DNA from: an uncultured Hungatella sp.
GTDB taxonomy: Bacteria; Bacillota; Clostridia; Lachnospirales; Lachnospiraceae
Length of the DNA stretch: 15,186 nucleotides
Direction of reading: 5' to 3'
Assembly: GCA_910586845.1 (NCBI GenBank)
Contig: CAJUJV010000038.1
Span: 21,061-36,246, forward strand
Both the position numbers and the translations under genes were made by a program. The notes below the pieces were generated by a model, which was given only the letters and a program-made list of their open reading frames with translations, did not search any database and was not told the DNA's origin. This document shows positions 1 to 8,030 of the stretch, piece by piece (positions within the stretch are counted from its first letter, which is position 1; every line of letters begins with the position of its first letter).

Positions 1-47
1 CGGCGCACGGGGTGCGCGATTTCCTGCTGGACAGGAAGGGGGAATGA
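1..47 (+). CDS. C-terminal tail of an unidentified upstream gene (partial)
   Basis: Frame 3 is open from the window start and reads AHGVRDFLLDRKGE before a TGA at 45-47. The TGA overlaps the ATG of the TetR gene at 44 as an ATGA junction, the usual sign of translational coupling within an operon. Nearly every third codon position is G or C, unlike the TetR gene that follows. Only 14 codons are visible and I do not recognise the family. It could be chance open frame, but the ATGA overlap favours a real gene end. Confidence 0.4.
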   Translation, partial: AHGVRDFLLDRKGE

Positions 48-688
48 GTATGCCGAGCCAGCGCTTTTACAGACTTTCGGAGGAGAAGCAGAGCCTGATC
101 TGGAAAGCTTCTATGAAAGAATTCACTTCTGTTCCTTATGAAAAGGTTTCTATTAATAAGATTATCCGGGAGGCAGGCATCTCCAGAGGCAGTTTCTATA
201 CATATTTTGAAGACAAGAAGGATCTTCTGTCGTTCTTATTAGAAGATACCAAGAGAAAATGGAAAGAAACCTACCTGGGCTGCCTGAGGAAAGCTGACGG
301 AGATGTGTTCTCTGCCATGGAAGAGATGTTGGAATCAGCAGTTGAATTCTGCAGGAACAATAACATATTCCGTCTGCATAAGAATCTGATCATGTACCCG
401 GATCATATGATAATAGAGTGCATGGAAAAGGATTTTGAAGAGGAAGTGGGAGAGGATTTTGTAAATCTTGTGGACCGCAGCAGACTAAAAGACGGTTCAA
501 CAGGGGGAGTCCTGCTGCTTCTGAAAATGTGTGTGATCTGTATGATCGCATGCGTGGCAGAGTATTATAAAAATCCGGAAAAGGGAGAGGTTATAAAAGC
601 TGAATACAAGAAGGCGTTAAGAGTATTATGTTATGGGGCCTATAGGGTTCCGCAGAAAGACCAGGTGGAGGAAAAAGCAGATGAGTAA
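44..688 (+). CDS. TetR/AcrR-family transcriptional regulator
   Basis: A 214-residue protein with the TetR layout: an N-terminal DNA-binding domain (about residues 8-60) and a helical ligand-binding and dimerisation domain. The helix-turn-helix is visible at about residues 33-60, with the pattern VSINKIIREAGISRGSFYTY followed by F-x-D-K-K-D-L, typical of the family. It probably represses its own operon, which continues into an RND efflux system and overlaps the adaptor start by 8 bases; the inducer cannot be read from sequence. The ATG at 44 overlaps the upstream stop (ATGA). A second in-frame ATG at 50 sits 7 bases after GGAAGGGGG (34-42), a better spacing, so the true start may be 50. By hand count G+C is about 41% over 61-420, clearly lower than the adaptor gene that follows. 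No operator is visible because the operon promoter lies outside the window. Confidence 0.9.
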   Translation: MSMPSQRFYRLSEEKQSLIWKASMKEFTSVPYEKVSINKIIREAGISRGSFYTYFEDKKDLLSFLLEDTKRKWKETYLGCLRKADGDVFSAMEEMLESAVEFCRNNNIFRLHKNLIMYPDHMIIECMEKDFEEEVGEDFVNLVDRSRLKDGSTGGVLLLLKMCVICMIACVAEYYKNPEKGEVIKAEYKKALRVLCYGAYRVPQKDQVEEKADE

Positions 689-1742
689 AATAACAAAGAT
701 TGCGGCAGCAGCAGTGGTGGTTGTGGCGGTGGGCGCTTTTGTGGGGGCCCGGTTTCTGCGGCCGGAGCCTGCGCCCGAGGCGGTAGCTCCGCCCGTAGTC
801 AGGATTCAGGAGCCTGTCACAGGGGATATCGAACTGTTCCGCAGCATGACGGGAACCGTGGAGCCGTCGGATTCCGTATATGTGATTCCAAAAGCTGCCG
901 GTGAGATCACGGCAGTCCATGTGAAGAACGGCGATTATGTGACAGAAGGACAGCTTCTGTGCGAGATTGATACCAAGCAGGTGGACGGAGCCAGGCTTCA
1001 GCTGGAGGCGGCAGAGATCGCGCTGAAGGATGCCAACACCAATCTGGAGCGCATGAGAGTGCTCTACAGCAGCGGAGACATCTCCGCCCAGGCTTATGAA
1101 CAGGTTCAGAGCGGAGCAAAATCTGCAAGAATCCAGTATGATTCCGCCAAGCTGAATTACGATTATCAGATCGAGTTCAGCACGATCACGGCCACCATTG
1201 CCGGCAAGATCGAGTCCTGCAATATGGAGGTACACGGTATGGCAACTCAGTCCAGCCCTCTGTGTGTCATTTCCAGCGAAGGCGTGAAGAATGTGAACTT
1301 CGCCGTGACAGAGGCGGTGCTTCCCCACGTACAGGAGGGGGAGAAGATCCGTATCGAGAAGGCGGGAAGCGAATATACGGGAACCATCACAGAGGTCAAC
1401 ACCATGGTGGATCCAGCCACAGGGCTGTTTAAGATAAAGGCAGCCGTGGAACAGGGAGATGCCCTTGCCAACGGCTCCATGGTGAAGCTGTACATAACCT
1501 CAGACAAGGCGGAAAAGGTCATGACTATCCCTGTGGATTCCGTCTACTACGATAACGGCAGGCCCTATGTCTTTACATTTGACAACGGATCTGTCCACAG
1601 AGTCGACATAGAAACCGGGATCAGCGATTCCGAGAACATGGAAGTAGTATCCGGTCTCACGGCTTCCGATCAGGTGATCATCACGTGGAGTCCGGAACTG
1701 TACGAAGGGGCTCCCGCGGTTTTGGAAGCATCGGCCAATTAG
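681..1742 (+). CDS. RND efflux periplasmic adaptor (membrane-fusion protein, HlyD/AcrA type)
   Basis: A 353-residue adaptor expected to link an RND pump to a TolC-type tunnel. An N-terminal hydrophobic segment (about 5-26) anchors it; no lipobox is seen. A lipoyl-like half lies at about 66-98 (PKAAGEITAVHVKNGDYVTEG), then a short alpha-hairpin at about 103-160, the second lipoyl half at about 165-200, and beta-barrel and membrane-proximal domains to the end. The hairpin tip carries R124-x3-L128-x6-S135, the RLS motif known in AcrA and MacA adaptors to contact TolC. The start is ATG 681, with GGAGG at 667-671 nine bases upstream. The in-frame ATG at 633 lies inside the TetR gene and has no such site. 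It overlaps the TetR gene by 8 bases and ends 14 bases before the pump gene. It should sit on the outer face of the membrane. Confidence 0.93.
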   Translation: MSKITKIAAAAVVVVAVGAFVGARFLRPEPAPEAVAPPVVRIQEPVTGDIELFRSMTGTVEPSDSVYVIPKAAGEITAVHVKNGDYVTEGQLLCEIDTKQVDGARLQLEAAEIALKDANTNLERMRVLYSSGDISAQAYEQVQSGAKSARIQYDSAKLNYDYQIEFSTITATIAGKIESCNMEVHGMATQSSPLCVISSEGVKNVNFAVTEAVLPHVQEGEKIRIEKAGSEYTGTITEVNTMVDPATGLFKIKAAVEQGDALANGSMVKLYITSDKAEKVMTIPVDSVYYDNGRPYVFTFDNGSVHRVDIETGISDSENMEVVSGLTASDQVIITWSPELYEGAPAVLEASAN

Positions 1743-1756
1743 AGGAGGGATAGGGT

Positions 1757-4700
1757 ATGAATATTACAAGATCTGTCCTCAAAAGGCCTGTGACCACCGT
1801 CATGGTGGTCCTGTGTCTGATCGTATTCGGTTTGACTTCTGTCCTGTCCGCCAAGCTGGAGCTGACTCCCACCATGGAGATGCCCATGCTGGTCATTTTC
1901 ACTCTGTATCCCGGGGCCAGCCCCGATGATGTCAACGAGCTGGTGACTCAGCCGATCGAGGATGAGACCGGAACCCTGACAGGCATGAAAGGGATCACCA
2001 GTGTTTCCAGCGAGAACGTGTCCATCGTTCTTGTGGAATATGAGTATGGCATCGATATTGACGAAGCCTATGATGATCTGAAAAAGAAGATGGATGTTCT
2101 GGAGATGACCCTTCCCGATGATGTGGAATCTCCCACCATCATCGAGATGAACATCAACGACATGGCCAGTATCTCTCTTGCAGTGAACAACGATACTCAG
2201 GCCAATCTGTACAACTATGTCAACGATGCCATTGTACCGGAATTTGAAAAGCTGTCTTCCGTTGCCAGCGTGGATGTCAGCGGCGGCCGGGAAGAATATG
2301 TGAAGATCGAGCTGATACCGGAGAAGCTGTCCCAGTATCACCTGAATATGAACGCCATATCTTCCGCCATCGCCAGCGCCGACTTCTCTTATCCTGCAGG
2401 AGACACGGAGGTGGGAGGCCAGACGCTGTCCGTATCGGCGGGAGTAAGTTACGATACCGTAGAGAGCTTAAAGACCATTCCCATCACCCTGGGAAGCGGC
2501 AATATCATTTATCTGGAGGATGTGGCCAATGTATACACCACTCTCCAGGATGCGGCAGGTATCGGCCGTTATAACGGAAGAGACACGATCGCCGTGGGCA
2601 TCAAGAAACAGCAGAGCAGCACCGATGTGGAAGTGTCCAAAGATGTGACCAATACCATGAACCGCCTGCTGGCGGCAGATCCCAACCTGGAGATCGTGGT
2701 GGTCAACGACAACAGCGACATGATCAAGTCTTCCCTGAATTCCGTTATGCAGACCATGGTCATGGCCATCCTTGTATCCATGGTGATCATCTTCCTGTTT
2801 TTCGGAGACCTGAAGGCTTCCCTTATTGTAGGAACCTCCATCCCCATCTCCATTCTGGCAGCCCTGATCTCCATGAGTGCCCTGGGATTTTCTCTGAACG
2901 TGATCACCCTCAGCAGTCTGGTTCTGGGCGTGGGTATGATGGTGGACAACTCCATCGTAGTGCTGGAAAGCTGTTTCCGTTCTACCAGAGGAGTGGGATT
3001 CCGGGAGTACACCGAAGCGGCATTAAAGGGAAGCGATACGGTCCTGCAGTCCATCATCGGCGGAACCGTGACCACCTGTGTGGTATTTCTTCCCCTGGCT
3101 TTTCTGGAAGGCATGTCCGGCCAGATGTTCAAGCCCCTGGGCTTTACCATCGTGTTCTGTATGCTGGCTTCTCTGATCTCCGCCATGACTATCGTTCCGC
3201 TCTGCTATACCATGTACCGCCCCAAAGAGAAGGAGCATGCGCCCCTGTCGGGGATGATCAGCGGTATGCAGGAGGGATACCGCAGCATTATGAAAGTACT
3301 TCTCCCCAGGAGAAAGACGGTTATCTTTACTTCCGTTCTCCTTCTGGCGCTGTCCATCGTCCTGGCTACTCAGCTGAGAGTGGAGCTGATGACGTCGGCG
3401 GACCAGGATTCCATCAACATCTCCATCGAGACCAGGCCGGGCCTGAGGATCGAGCGGGTAGATGAGATCCTCAGACAGGCGGAAGCCATCGTCACATCGG
3501 AGGAGAATCAGGTTTATGTAGATTCCTATATGCTGTCTTACGGATCCACGGGACTGAGTATGAGCGGAGGCTCGGCAGCTACTCTGACAGCCTATCTCAG
3601 AGATGACTGCTCCCTGGAAAGCGGTGATGTGATCAAGTTGTGGAAACCGGCCTTTGCGATGATTCCGGACTGTGATATCACTCTCAGTTCCAGCAGTATG
3701 ATGGGATCTATGATGTCAGGCAGCGACCAGTTCGAAGTGATCCTGGAGAGTACTCAGTATGACAGCCTGAAGGAAGTTTCCGACAGCATCGTCAGGCAGC
3801 TGACGGACCGGCCGGAGGTTACCAGGATCCATTCCACTCTGGAAAATGCGGCGCCGCTGGTGAAGATCAACATCGACCCCATCAAGGCAGCAGCAGAAGG
3901 ATTGTCGCCGGTCCAGGTGGCCGGTATGATCAATACCACCCTCAGCGGAAACGAGGCCACTACATTAAAAGTTGACGGCAATGACATCAGCGTTATGGTG
4001 GAATATCCGGAGGACGAGTATAAATCCCTGGATCAGGTCAAGGGGATCATGATCCCTTCGGCTACCGGAGCTTCCGTGGCTCTCACGGACATTGCAGAGG
4101 TAGCCTTCCAGGACAGCCCCTTAAGCATCATGAGATCTGACAAAGAATATCAGGTTACCGTAACAGGAGACTATACGGATATGGTCAGCACGGAAGACGA
4201 GAGAGCCGTCGCCGATATGAAGAAACTGCTTATGAGAGAAGTGGTGACGCCCACGATGACGGCAGATATTTCCGTTGCCCAGAACGCCATGGACCAGAGC
4301 ATGGTGGAAGAACTGGGAGCTCTGCTCCAGGCAGTACTGATCGCGGTATTCCTGGTGTTTGTGGTAATGGCGGCCCAGTTTGAGTCTCCGAAGTTTTCCA
4401 TCATGGTCATGACCACCATCCCATTTGCCCTTATCGGATCCTTCACGTTTCTGTTTGCGGCTGATGTGGCCATCAGTATGCCGTCTATGCTGGGATTCCT
4501 GATGCTGGTAGGCACGGTGGTAAATAACGGTATCCTCTATGTGGATACGGTGAACCAGTACCGGCAGGATATGGATATGGAGACGGCTCTCATTGAGGCA
4601 GGAGCCACCCGCCTGAGGCCGATCCTGATGACGATGCTCACTACTATCGTGGCCATGATTCCCATGTGTCTGGCCTTCGGCGATGCCGGAGAGATGATGC

Positions 4701-4825
4701 AGGGACTGGCCCTGGTGGATGTGGGAGGCCTGGTGGCTTCCACTATACTGGCACTGCTCATGCTGCCGGCATACTATTCGGTTATGAGTCAGAGAAAGAA
4801 AAGAAGGCCGGTATTAGAAGATTAA
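1757..4825 (+). CDS. RND-family efflux pump permease (AcrB/HAE1-like)
   Basis: A 1022-residue proton-driven exporter with the standard RND layout: TM1 (about 13-31), a large extracytoplasmic loop (about 35-325), TM2-TM6 (about 330-485), TM7 (about 520-540), a second large loop, and TM8-TM12 (about 855-1010). The tail is basic. Family signatures include GMMVDNSIVVLE in TM4 and RLRPILMT in TM11. Compared with AcrB, D407 is kept (D397), D408 is Asn (N398), K940 is Asn (N923), and R971 and T978 are kept (R952, T959), so the proton relay differs from AcrB. GGAGGG at 1744-1749 lies 7 bases before the ATG. Substrates are unknown. Bacillus SwrC is a precedent for an RND pump in a single-membrane cell. 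Here the adaptor precedes it and two TolC-like genes follow, so a complete tripartite set is encoded. Confidence 0.95.
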   Translation: MNITRSVLKRPVTTVMVVLCLIVFGLTSVLSAKLELTPTMEMPMLVIFTLYPGASPDDVNELVTQPIEDETGTLTGMKGITSVSSENVSIVLVEYEYGIDIDEAYDDLKKKMDVLEMTLPDDVESPTIIEMNINDMASISLAVNNDTQANLYNYVNDAIVPEFEKLSSVASVDVSGGREEYVKIELIPEKLSQYHLNMNAISSAIASADFSYPAGDTEVGGQTLSVSAGVSYDTVESLKTIPITLGSGNIIYLEDVANVYTTLQDAAGIGRYNGRDTIAVGIKKQQSSTDVEVSKDVTNTMNRLLAADPNLEIVVVNDNSDMIKSSLNSVMQTMVMAILVSMVIIFLFFGDLKASLIVGTSIPISILAALISMSALGFSLNVITLSSLVLGVGMMVDNSIVVLESCFRSTRGVGFREYTEAALKGSDTVLQSIIGGTVTTCVVFLPLAFLEGMSGQMFKPLGFTIVFCMLASLISAMTIVPLCYTMYRPKEKEHAPLSGMISGMQEGYRSIMKVLLPRRKTVIFTSVLLLALSIVLATQLRVELMTSADQDSINISIETRPGLRIERVDEILRQAEAIVTSEENQVYVDSYMLSYGSTGLSMSGGSAATLTAYLRDDCSLESGDVIKLWKPAFAMIPDCDITLSSSSMMGSMMSGSDQFEVILESTQYDSLKEVSDSIVRQLTDRPEVTRIHSTLENAAPLVKINIDPIKAAAEGLSPVQVAGMINTTLSGNEATTLKVDGNDISVMVEYPEDEYKSLDQVKGIMIPSATGASVALTDIAEVAFQDSPLSIMRSDKEYQVTVTGDYTDMVSTEDERAVADMKKLLMREVVTPTMTADISVAQNAMDQSMVEELGALLQAVLIAVFLVFVVMAAQFESPKFSIMVMTTIPFALIGSFTFLFAADVAISMPSMLGFLMLVGTVVNNGILYVDTVNQYRQDMDMETALIEAGATRLRPILMTMLTTIVAMIPMCLAFGDAGEMMQGLALVDVGGLVASTILALLMLPAYYSVMSQRKKRRPVLED

Positions 4826-4836
4826 GGAGGAATAAT

Positions 4837-5973
4837 ATGAAACGTAACTGTACAGTAGTTCCCGCGTCTCTGTGTATGGCGGCTGTTCTCAGCCTGGGCC
4901 TTCCCGCGCAGGCTCTGGCCGGAAGCCCGGAATTTGCCAGGACCGCCGAGGAGTGGGCCAGACTCCGGGACAATGTTCTGGAATATGAAGAGATCGAGGA
5001 TCTGATCCATGAGTACAATGCCACGGTGCTGAACAACGAACAGCAGTACCGCCGTGACAGCGCCAAAACGTCCCAGGATCTGGTGGAGGATCTGCTGGAC
5101 GAGGCAGACGACCTGTGGGAGCGGGCCGCGGATGCGGAGGAAGAAGTGTCCAGGATCACCAGTGAGATGTCAGCCCGCCAGGCAGAGACCAGCGCGGAGA
5201 ACAACGTGGATGACGGAGTCACCAAATACCTGGAGTACGGCCTGGCAGAAAAGAAGATCGTAATCCAGGCTCAGACCTCCATGAACACCTATTATAAGCT
5301 TCAGTATCAGCTGGCCTCCCTGCAGAAGAACCGGGAGATGCTGGAAGTCGTGCTCACCTCCGCTCAGGGCCGGCAGAGTCAGGGTATGGCCACCTATGCA
5401 GAGGTGCTGACGGCCCAGCAGAATCTGCAGAATGCCGATGCCCAGATCGCAGCTCTTCAGAGCCAGATCGAGACTGCCAGACAGAGCATGATCGTCATGA
5501 TGGGCTGGAGCCAGGGGGCGTTTCCGGAGATACGTCCCATGCCGGCCACGGATGTGGAGCGGATCGCCGCCATGGATGTGGAAAAGGATACTCCCAAAGC
5601 CCTGGAGGCAGACTATACTCTGAGACTCCACCAGAGAAATCTGGAAAATGCCACCAATGATGAGAACCGTAAGATCTACCGCCAGTCCATAGAAGATGAC
5701 AAACAGCAGATCGCCATGGCCGTGAGCAATACATATCAGTCTGTGATCCAGGCGAGAAACAGCTACGACGAGGCGGTGATGAACCTGTCGGTCACCACCA
5801 AAAACTGGAATACGGCCAATACCAAATTTCAGCTTGGAACCATCAGCCGCCTGGAATTTTTGCAGGCAGAGGCGGAGATGGTCAGCGCCCAGATGGATGT
5901 GGAGGTAAAGAATCTGGAGCTGTTCCAGGCCATGGAAACCTATGACTGGGTAATAAAGGGAGTGAGATCATGA
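4837..5973 (+). CDS. TolC-like secreted protein 1, apparently lacking the beta-barrel
   Basis: A 378-residue protein with a signal peptide (basic MKR, hydrophobic core to about 25, ALA cleavage near 28). The rest is almost entirely helical. Two TolC/OEP repeats can be recognised from their tip regions: GMATYAEVLTAQQNL (183-197) and LGTISRLEFLQAEAEM (333-348), each flanked by long helices and each comparable to the TolC tip pattern G-x(4)-D-V. Segments where TolC has strands are instead acidic and helical (about 67-110) or a short charged linker (about 268-290). The two tips are 150 residues apart, against roughly 215 in E. coli TolC (from memory). The start is ATG 4837, six bases after AGGAGG (4825-4830); an earlier in-frame ATG at 4666 lies inside the pump gene and would lose the signal peptide. 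It overlaps the next gene by ATGA. Predicted role: the exit duct of the RND pump, outside the membrane. Confidence 0.82.
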   Translation: MKRNCTVVPASLCMAAVLSLGLPAQALAGSPEFARTAEEWARLRDNVLEYEEIEDLIHEYNATVLNNEQQYRRDSAKTSQDLVEDLLDEADDLWERAADAEEEVSRITSEMSARQAETSAENNVDDGVTKYLEYGLAEKKIVIQAQTSMNTYYKLQYQLASLQKNREMLEVVLTSAQGRQSQGMATYAEVLTAQQNLQNADAQIAALQSQIETARQSMIVMMGWSQGAFPEIRPMPATDVERIAAMDVEKDTPKALEADYTLRLHQRNLENATNDENRKIYRQSIEDDKQQIAMAVSNTYQSVIQARNSYDEAVMNLSVTTKNWNTANTKFQLGTISRLEFLQAEAEMVSAQMDVEVKNLELFQAMETYDWVIKGVRS

Positions 5974-7118
5974 GAACCGTAAGAATCGCGGCGGCACTGG
6001 GGCTGGCCGGGATCCTGGCCCTGGGAGCGCCTCTGTGCGCCATGGCCGGGACCGAAAAGCCGGAGTCCATGGACCAGGAGACCTGGGAGAGACTTCAGGA
6101 TAATGTGCTGGAATACGATGAACTGGAAGATCTGGTGGAACTGTATAATCCCATGTACCGGCAGATGGTCAGCAATATCGACCTGAGTCTGAAACCCATC
6201 GAGGATGCAGCTGCAGGCCTGAGAGGGGCGGCAGATGATATGATGGCAGATGCAAGAGGCATGAAAGACGTCAACGACATCCTGTCCAAAGCCTATCGGT
6301 CTGCCGCCAAGGGCTACCGGGAAGGAGCCAAGAATTTTGACAAGATCCTCCGGTCGGCCCAAAGCGGAACCCGCAATATCCTGGGGAGTACAAGAAAACA
6401 GATGACCGCGGGAGTGCAGCAGCTTATGCTGGGGTATTATCAGGCTCTGGCATCGAAAGAGCTGATCGACACGGGGGCGGAGCTGGCTCAGGCTGCATGG
6501 GAGTCCACTGTGACTCAGAGAAACCTGGGCATGGCCACGGACACGGATGTGGAATCGGCCCAGAAGGCCTTCCAGTCTGCCGGAAGCCGGCAGCAGACGC
6601 TGGATGACCAGCTGACCGGCTTAAAGCAGCAGCTGCTGTACATGACAGGCTGGTCCTATGATGCCCAGTCAGACGTGGGAGCGCCCCCGGTTCCGGATCT
6701 GTCCAGGATCGAGGCCATGGATTTTGAGGCTGATCTGAACAGAGCCATCGGAAACAATTATACTCTCATAGAACAGAGAAGTGTATCCGGGAAGAGTACG
6801 GCCAGCCATACTGCCAAATTCCGGACACTGGAAGAATCGGAGGCAAAGCTGAAGATCCAGCTGGAATCCCTGTATCAGGCAGTGCTGGAGGGGAAGATGA
6901 CCTATGAGGCCGCTCAGACGGCTCTGGAGAGCGCCCGGATCACCATGAACGGCACCGAGACGAAATATCAGATGGGCATGGTGGGCAGGCTGGAGTATCT
7001 CCAGCTGAAAACAGCCTATCTCCAGCAGAAAATGGCTGCGGATCAGGCCGCCCTCTCCCTGGTACAGGATATGGAGACTTACTACTGGGCAGTAGAGGGT
7101 CTGGCAGATATCAGCTAG
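5970..7118 (+). CDS. TolC-like secreted protein 2, paralogue of the preceding gene
   Basis: A 382-residue secreted helical protein with a signal peptide (cleavage near AMA, residue 26; C23 is not in a convincing lipobox). It shares with TolC-like protein 1 an N-terminal module (W-x-R-L-x-DNVLEY followed by an acidic E-D-L stretch and YN, about 39-60), two repeat tips (LGMATDTDVESAQKAF at 186-201 and MGMVGRLEYLQLKTAY at 335-350), GWS after the first repeat, and a MET-Y-x-W-V-x-G ending. The tips are 149 residues apart, again too close to fit the TolC strand hairpin plus helices, and I see no amphipathic beta segments. AAAGGGAG (5955-5962) lies 7 bases before the ATG, which overlaps the previous stop. 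The pair may form a mixed oligomer, or two alternative ducts. It is the last gene of the operon. Confidence 0.82.
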   Translation: MRTVRIAAALGLAGILALGAPLCAMAGTEKPESMDQETWERLQDNVLEYDELEDLVELYNPMYRQMVSNIDLSLKPIEDAAAGLRGAADDMMADARGMKDVNDILSKAYRSAAKGYREGAKNFDKILRSAQSGTRNILGSTRKQMTAGVQQLMLGYYQALASKELIDTGAELAQAAWESTVTQRNLGMATDTDVESAQKAFQSAGSRQQTLDDQLTGLKQQLLYMTGWSYDAQSDVGAPPVPDLSRIEAMDFEADLNRAIGNNYTLIEQRSVSGKSTASHTAKFRTLEESEAKLKIQLESLYQAVLEGKMTYEAAQTALESARITMNGTETKYQMGMVGRLEYLQLKTAYLQQKMAADQAALSLVQDMETYYWAVEGLADIS

Positions 7119-7160
7119 GCTGCCGGCCATGGGACATCCGGATCTTTCAGACAGGGCTTT

Positions 7161-7185
7161 CTGCCGGCGGGAATTTCGCCGGCAG
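7161..7185. terminator. GC-rich hairpin between convergent operons
   Basis: A perfect 9-bp stem, CTGCCGGCG (7161-7169) with CGCCGGCAG (7177-7185), and a 7-base loop. It lies 42 bases after the efflux operon and 16 bases beyond the recombinase stop codon, so it could serve both converging transcripts. No T-run follows it on either strand, so it is not a classical intrinsic terminator; it may act with Rho, or as an RNA-protecting hairpin. Confidence 0.5.
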
Positions 7186-7201
7186 CGGTGCTGTTACAGC
7201 G

Positions 7202-8020
7202 TCACCAGGTTACGATACGGTCAATCATGACCTGCTGTTCTTTGGTGGAGCGGGTCAGATAGATCCGGGTAGTCTCTACATTATTATGTCCCAGAAGATC
7301 TGCCAGCAGTGCGATGTCGTTAAAGCGGCGGAGAAAATTGATGGCAAACCGATGGCGGAAAGAGTGAGGATAAACAGTGTCCGGGTCTATCTTATAGATC
7401 CGGGCATAATGTTTTAATTGGGAGTTAATCCCCCGCGCCGTCAGGGGAACACCTTTCCGGTTGACAAACAGGTAGCCTATCTTAAGTTCTCTGCGGTTGC
7501 ACCAGGCCGCCGCCTCCCGGCACAGGGTATCGGGAATGTAGATCCGGCGCACCTTGCCTCCTTTGGAGCACAGATCCATATATCCGGCAGACAGATGCTC
7601 TGCCTTGAATTTCAGCAGTTCGCTGACCCTGGCTCCGGTGGCGCCCAGAAACCACACCACAAAAAACCACTGTTCAGGGCCGTGTTTTTTCAGTTTTCTT
7701 TTCAGAGACAGATAATCTTTGTTGGAGATCACCGCATCCAGATAAGAGGCAGTCTGCAGCCGGACTGCCGGCTGTTTATACTCCGGTTTTCCCAGAGAGT
7801 CCAGATAGTGGTTGAATCCGCAGAGCCGCTGATTGACCGTGGCGGGTCGGAAATGTTTGATCAGATAACTGCGGTATTTTCTCACGTTGGCGGCAGTGAG
7901 TGTGGGATACAGGCTCTTATACAGCCGGAGGCTGCCCAGATAGGAAGCGATCGTGTTGTCCGACAGTTTCCGGTCCTGAAGATAGAGACGGAAATCCTGA
8001 AGATCAATTGACATTTTCAT
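7202..8020 (-). CDS. tyrosine recombinase A (XerC/D-like, integrase family)
   Basis: A 272-residue site-specific recombinase. The N-terminal core-binding domain (about 5-75) is followed by the catalytic domain, with R131 (TGARVSELL), a lysine in SKGGK (152-156), H219-x-x-R222 (HSFRHRF), H245 (LLGHNN) and the nucleophile Y254 (TTRIYL), so the active set is complete. It is shorter than typical XerC or XerD (about 295-300). AGGAGG (8027-8032, read on the minus strand) lies six bases before the ATG at 8020 and overlaps the end of the upstream recombinase gene, so the two are co-translated. It is clearly related to that neighbour, with the closest match in the last 60 residues, suggesting tandem duplication. 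Candidate jobs are inversion of a DNA switch, integration or dimer resolution; no target site is evident. Confidence 0.9.
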   Translation of the reverse strand: MKMSIDLQDFRLYLQDRKLSDNTIASYLGSLRLYKSLYPTLTAANVRKYRSYLIKHFRPATVNQRLCGFNHYLDSLGKPEYKQPAVRLQTASYLDAVISNKDYLSLKRKLKKHGPEQWFFVVWFLGATGARVSELLKFKAEHLSAGYMDLCSKGGKVRRIYIPDTLCREAAAWCNRRELKIGYLFVNRKGVPLTARGINSQLKHYARIYKIDPDTVYPHSFRHRFAINFLRRFNDIALLADLLGHNNVETTRIYLTRSTKEQQVMIDRIVTW

Positions 8021-8030
8021 GGAATTCCTC

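Noticed and set aside
633..680. Upstream in-frame start for the adaptor
   Set aside because: It lies inside the TetR gene, adds a basic extension before the membrane segment, and has no ribosome site like the GGAGG in front of 681.
4666..4836. Upstream in-frame start for TolC-like protein 1
   Set aside because: It lies inside the pump gene; ATG 4837 has AGGAGG at six bases and begins a proper signal peptide.
1..7118. Host is a diderm Firmicute such as a Negativicute, making TolC ordinary
   Set aside because: RpoB resembles Lachnospiraceae from memory, and the TolC-like proteins show no barrel region. No outer-membrane assembly or LPS gene is in view, though a 15-kb window cannot fully exclude it.
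7190..7200. GCTGTTACAGC palindrome beside the recombinase A stop codon
   Set aside because: Eleven bases with a one-base centre; too short and unsupported to call an attachment or operator site.
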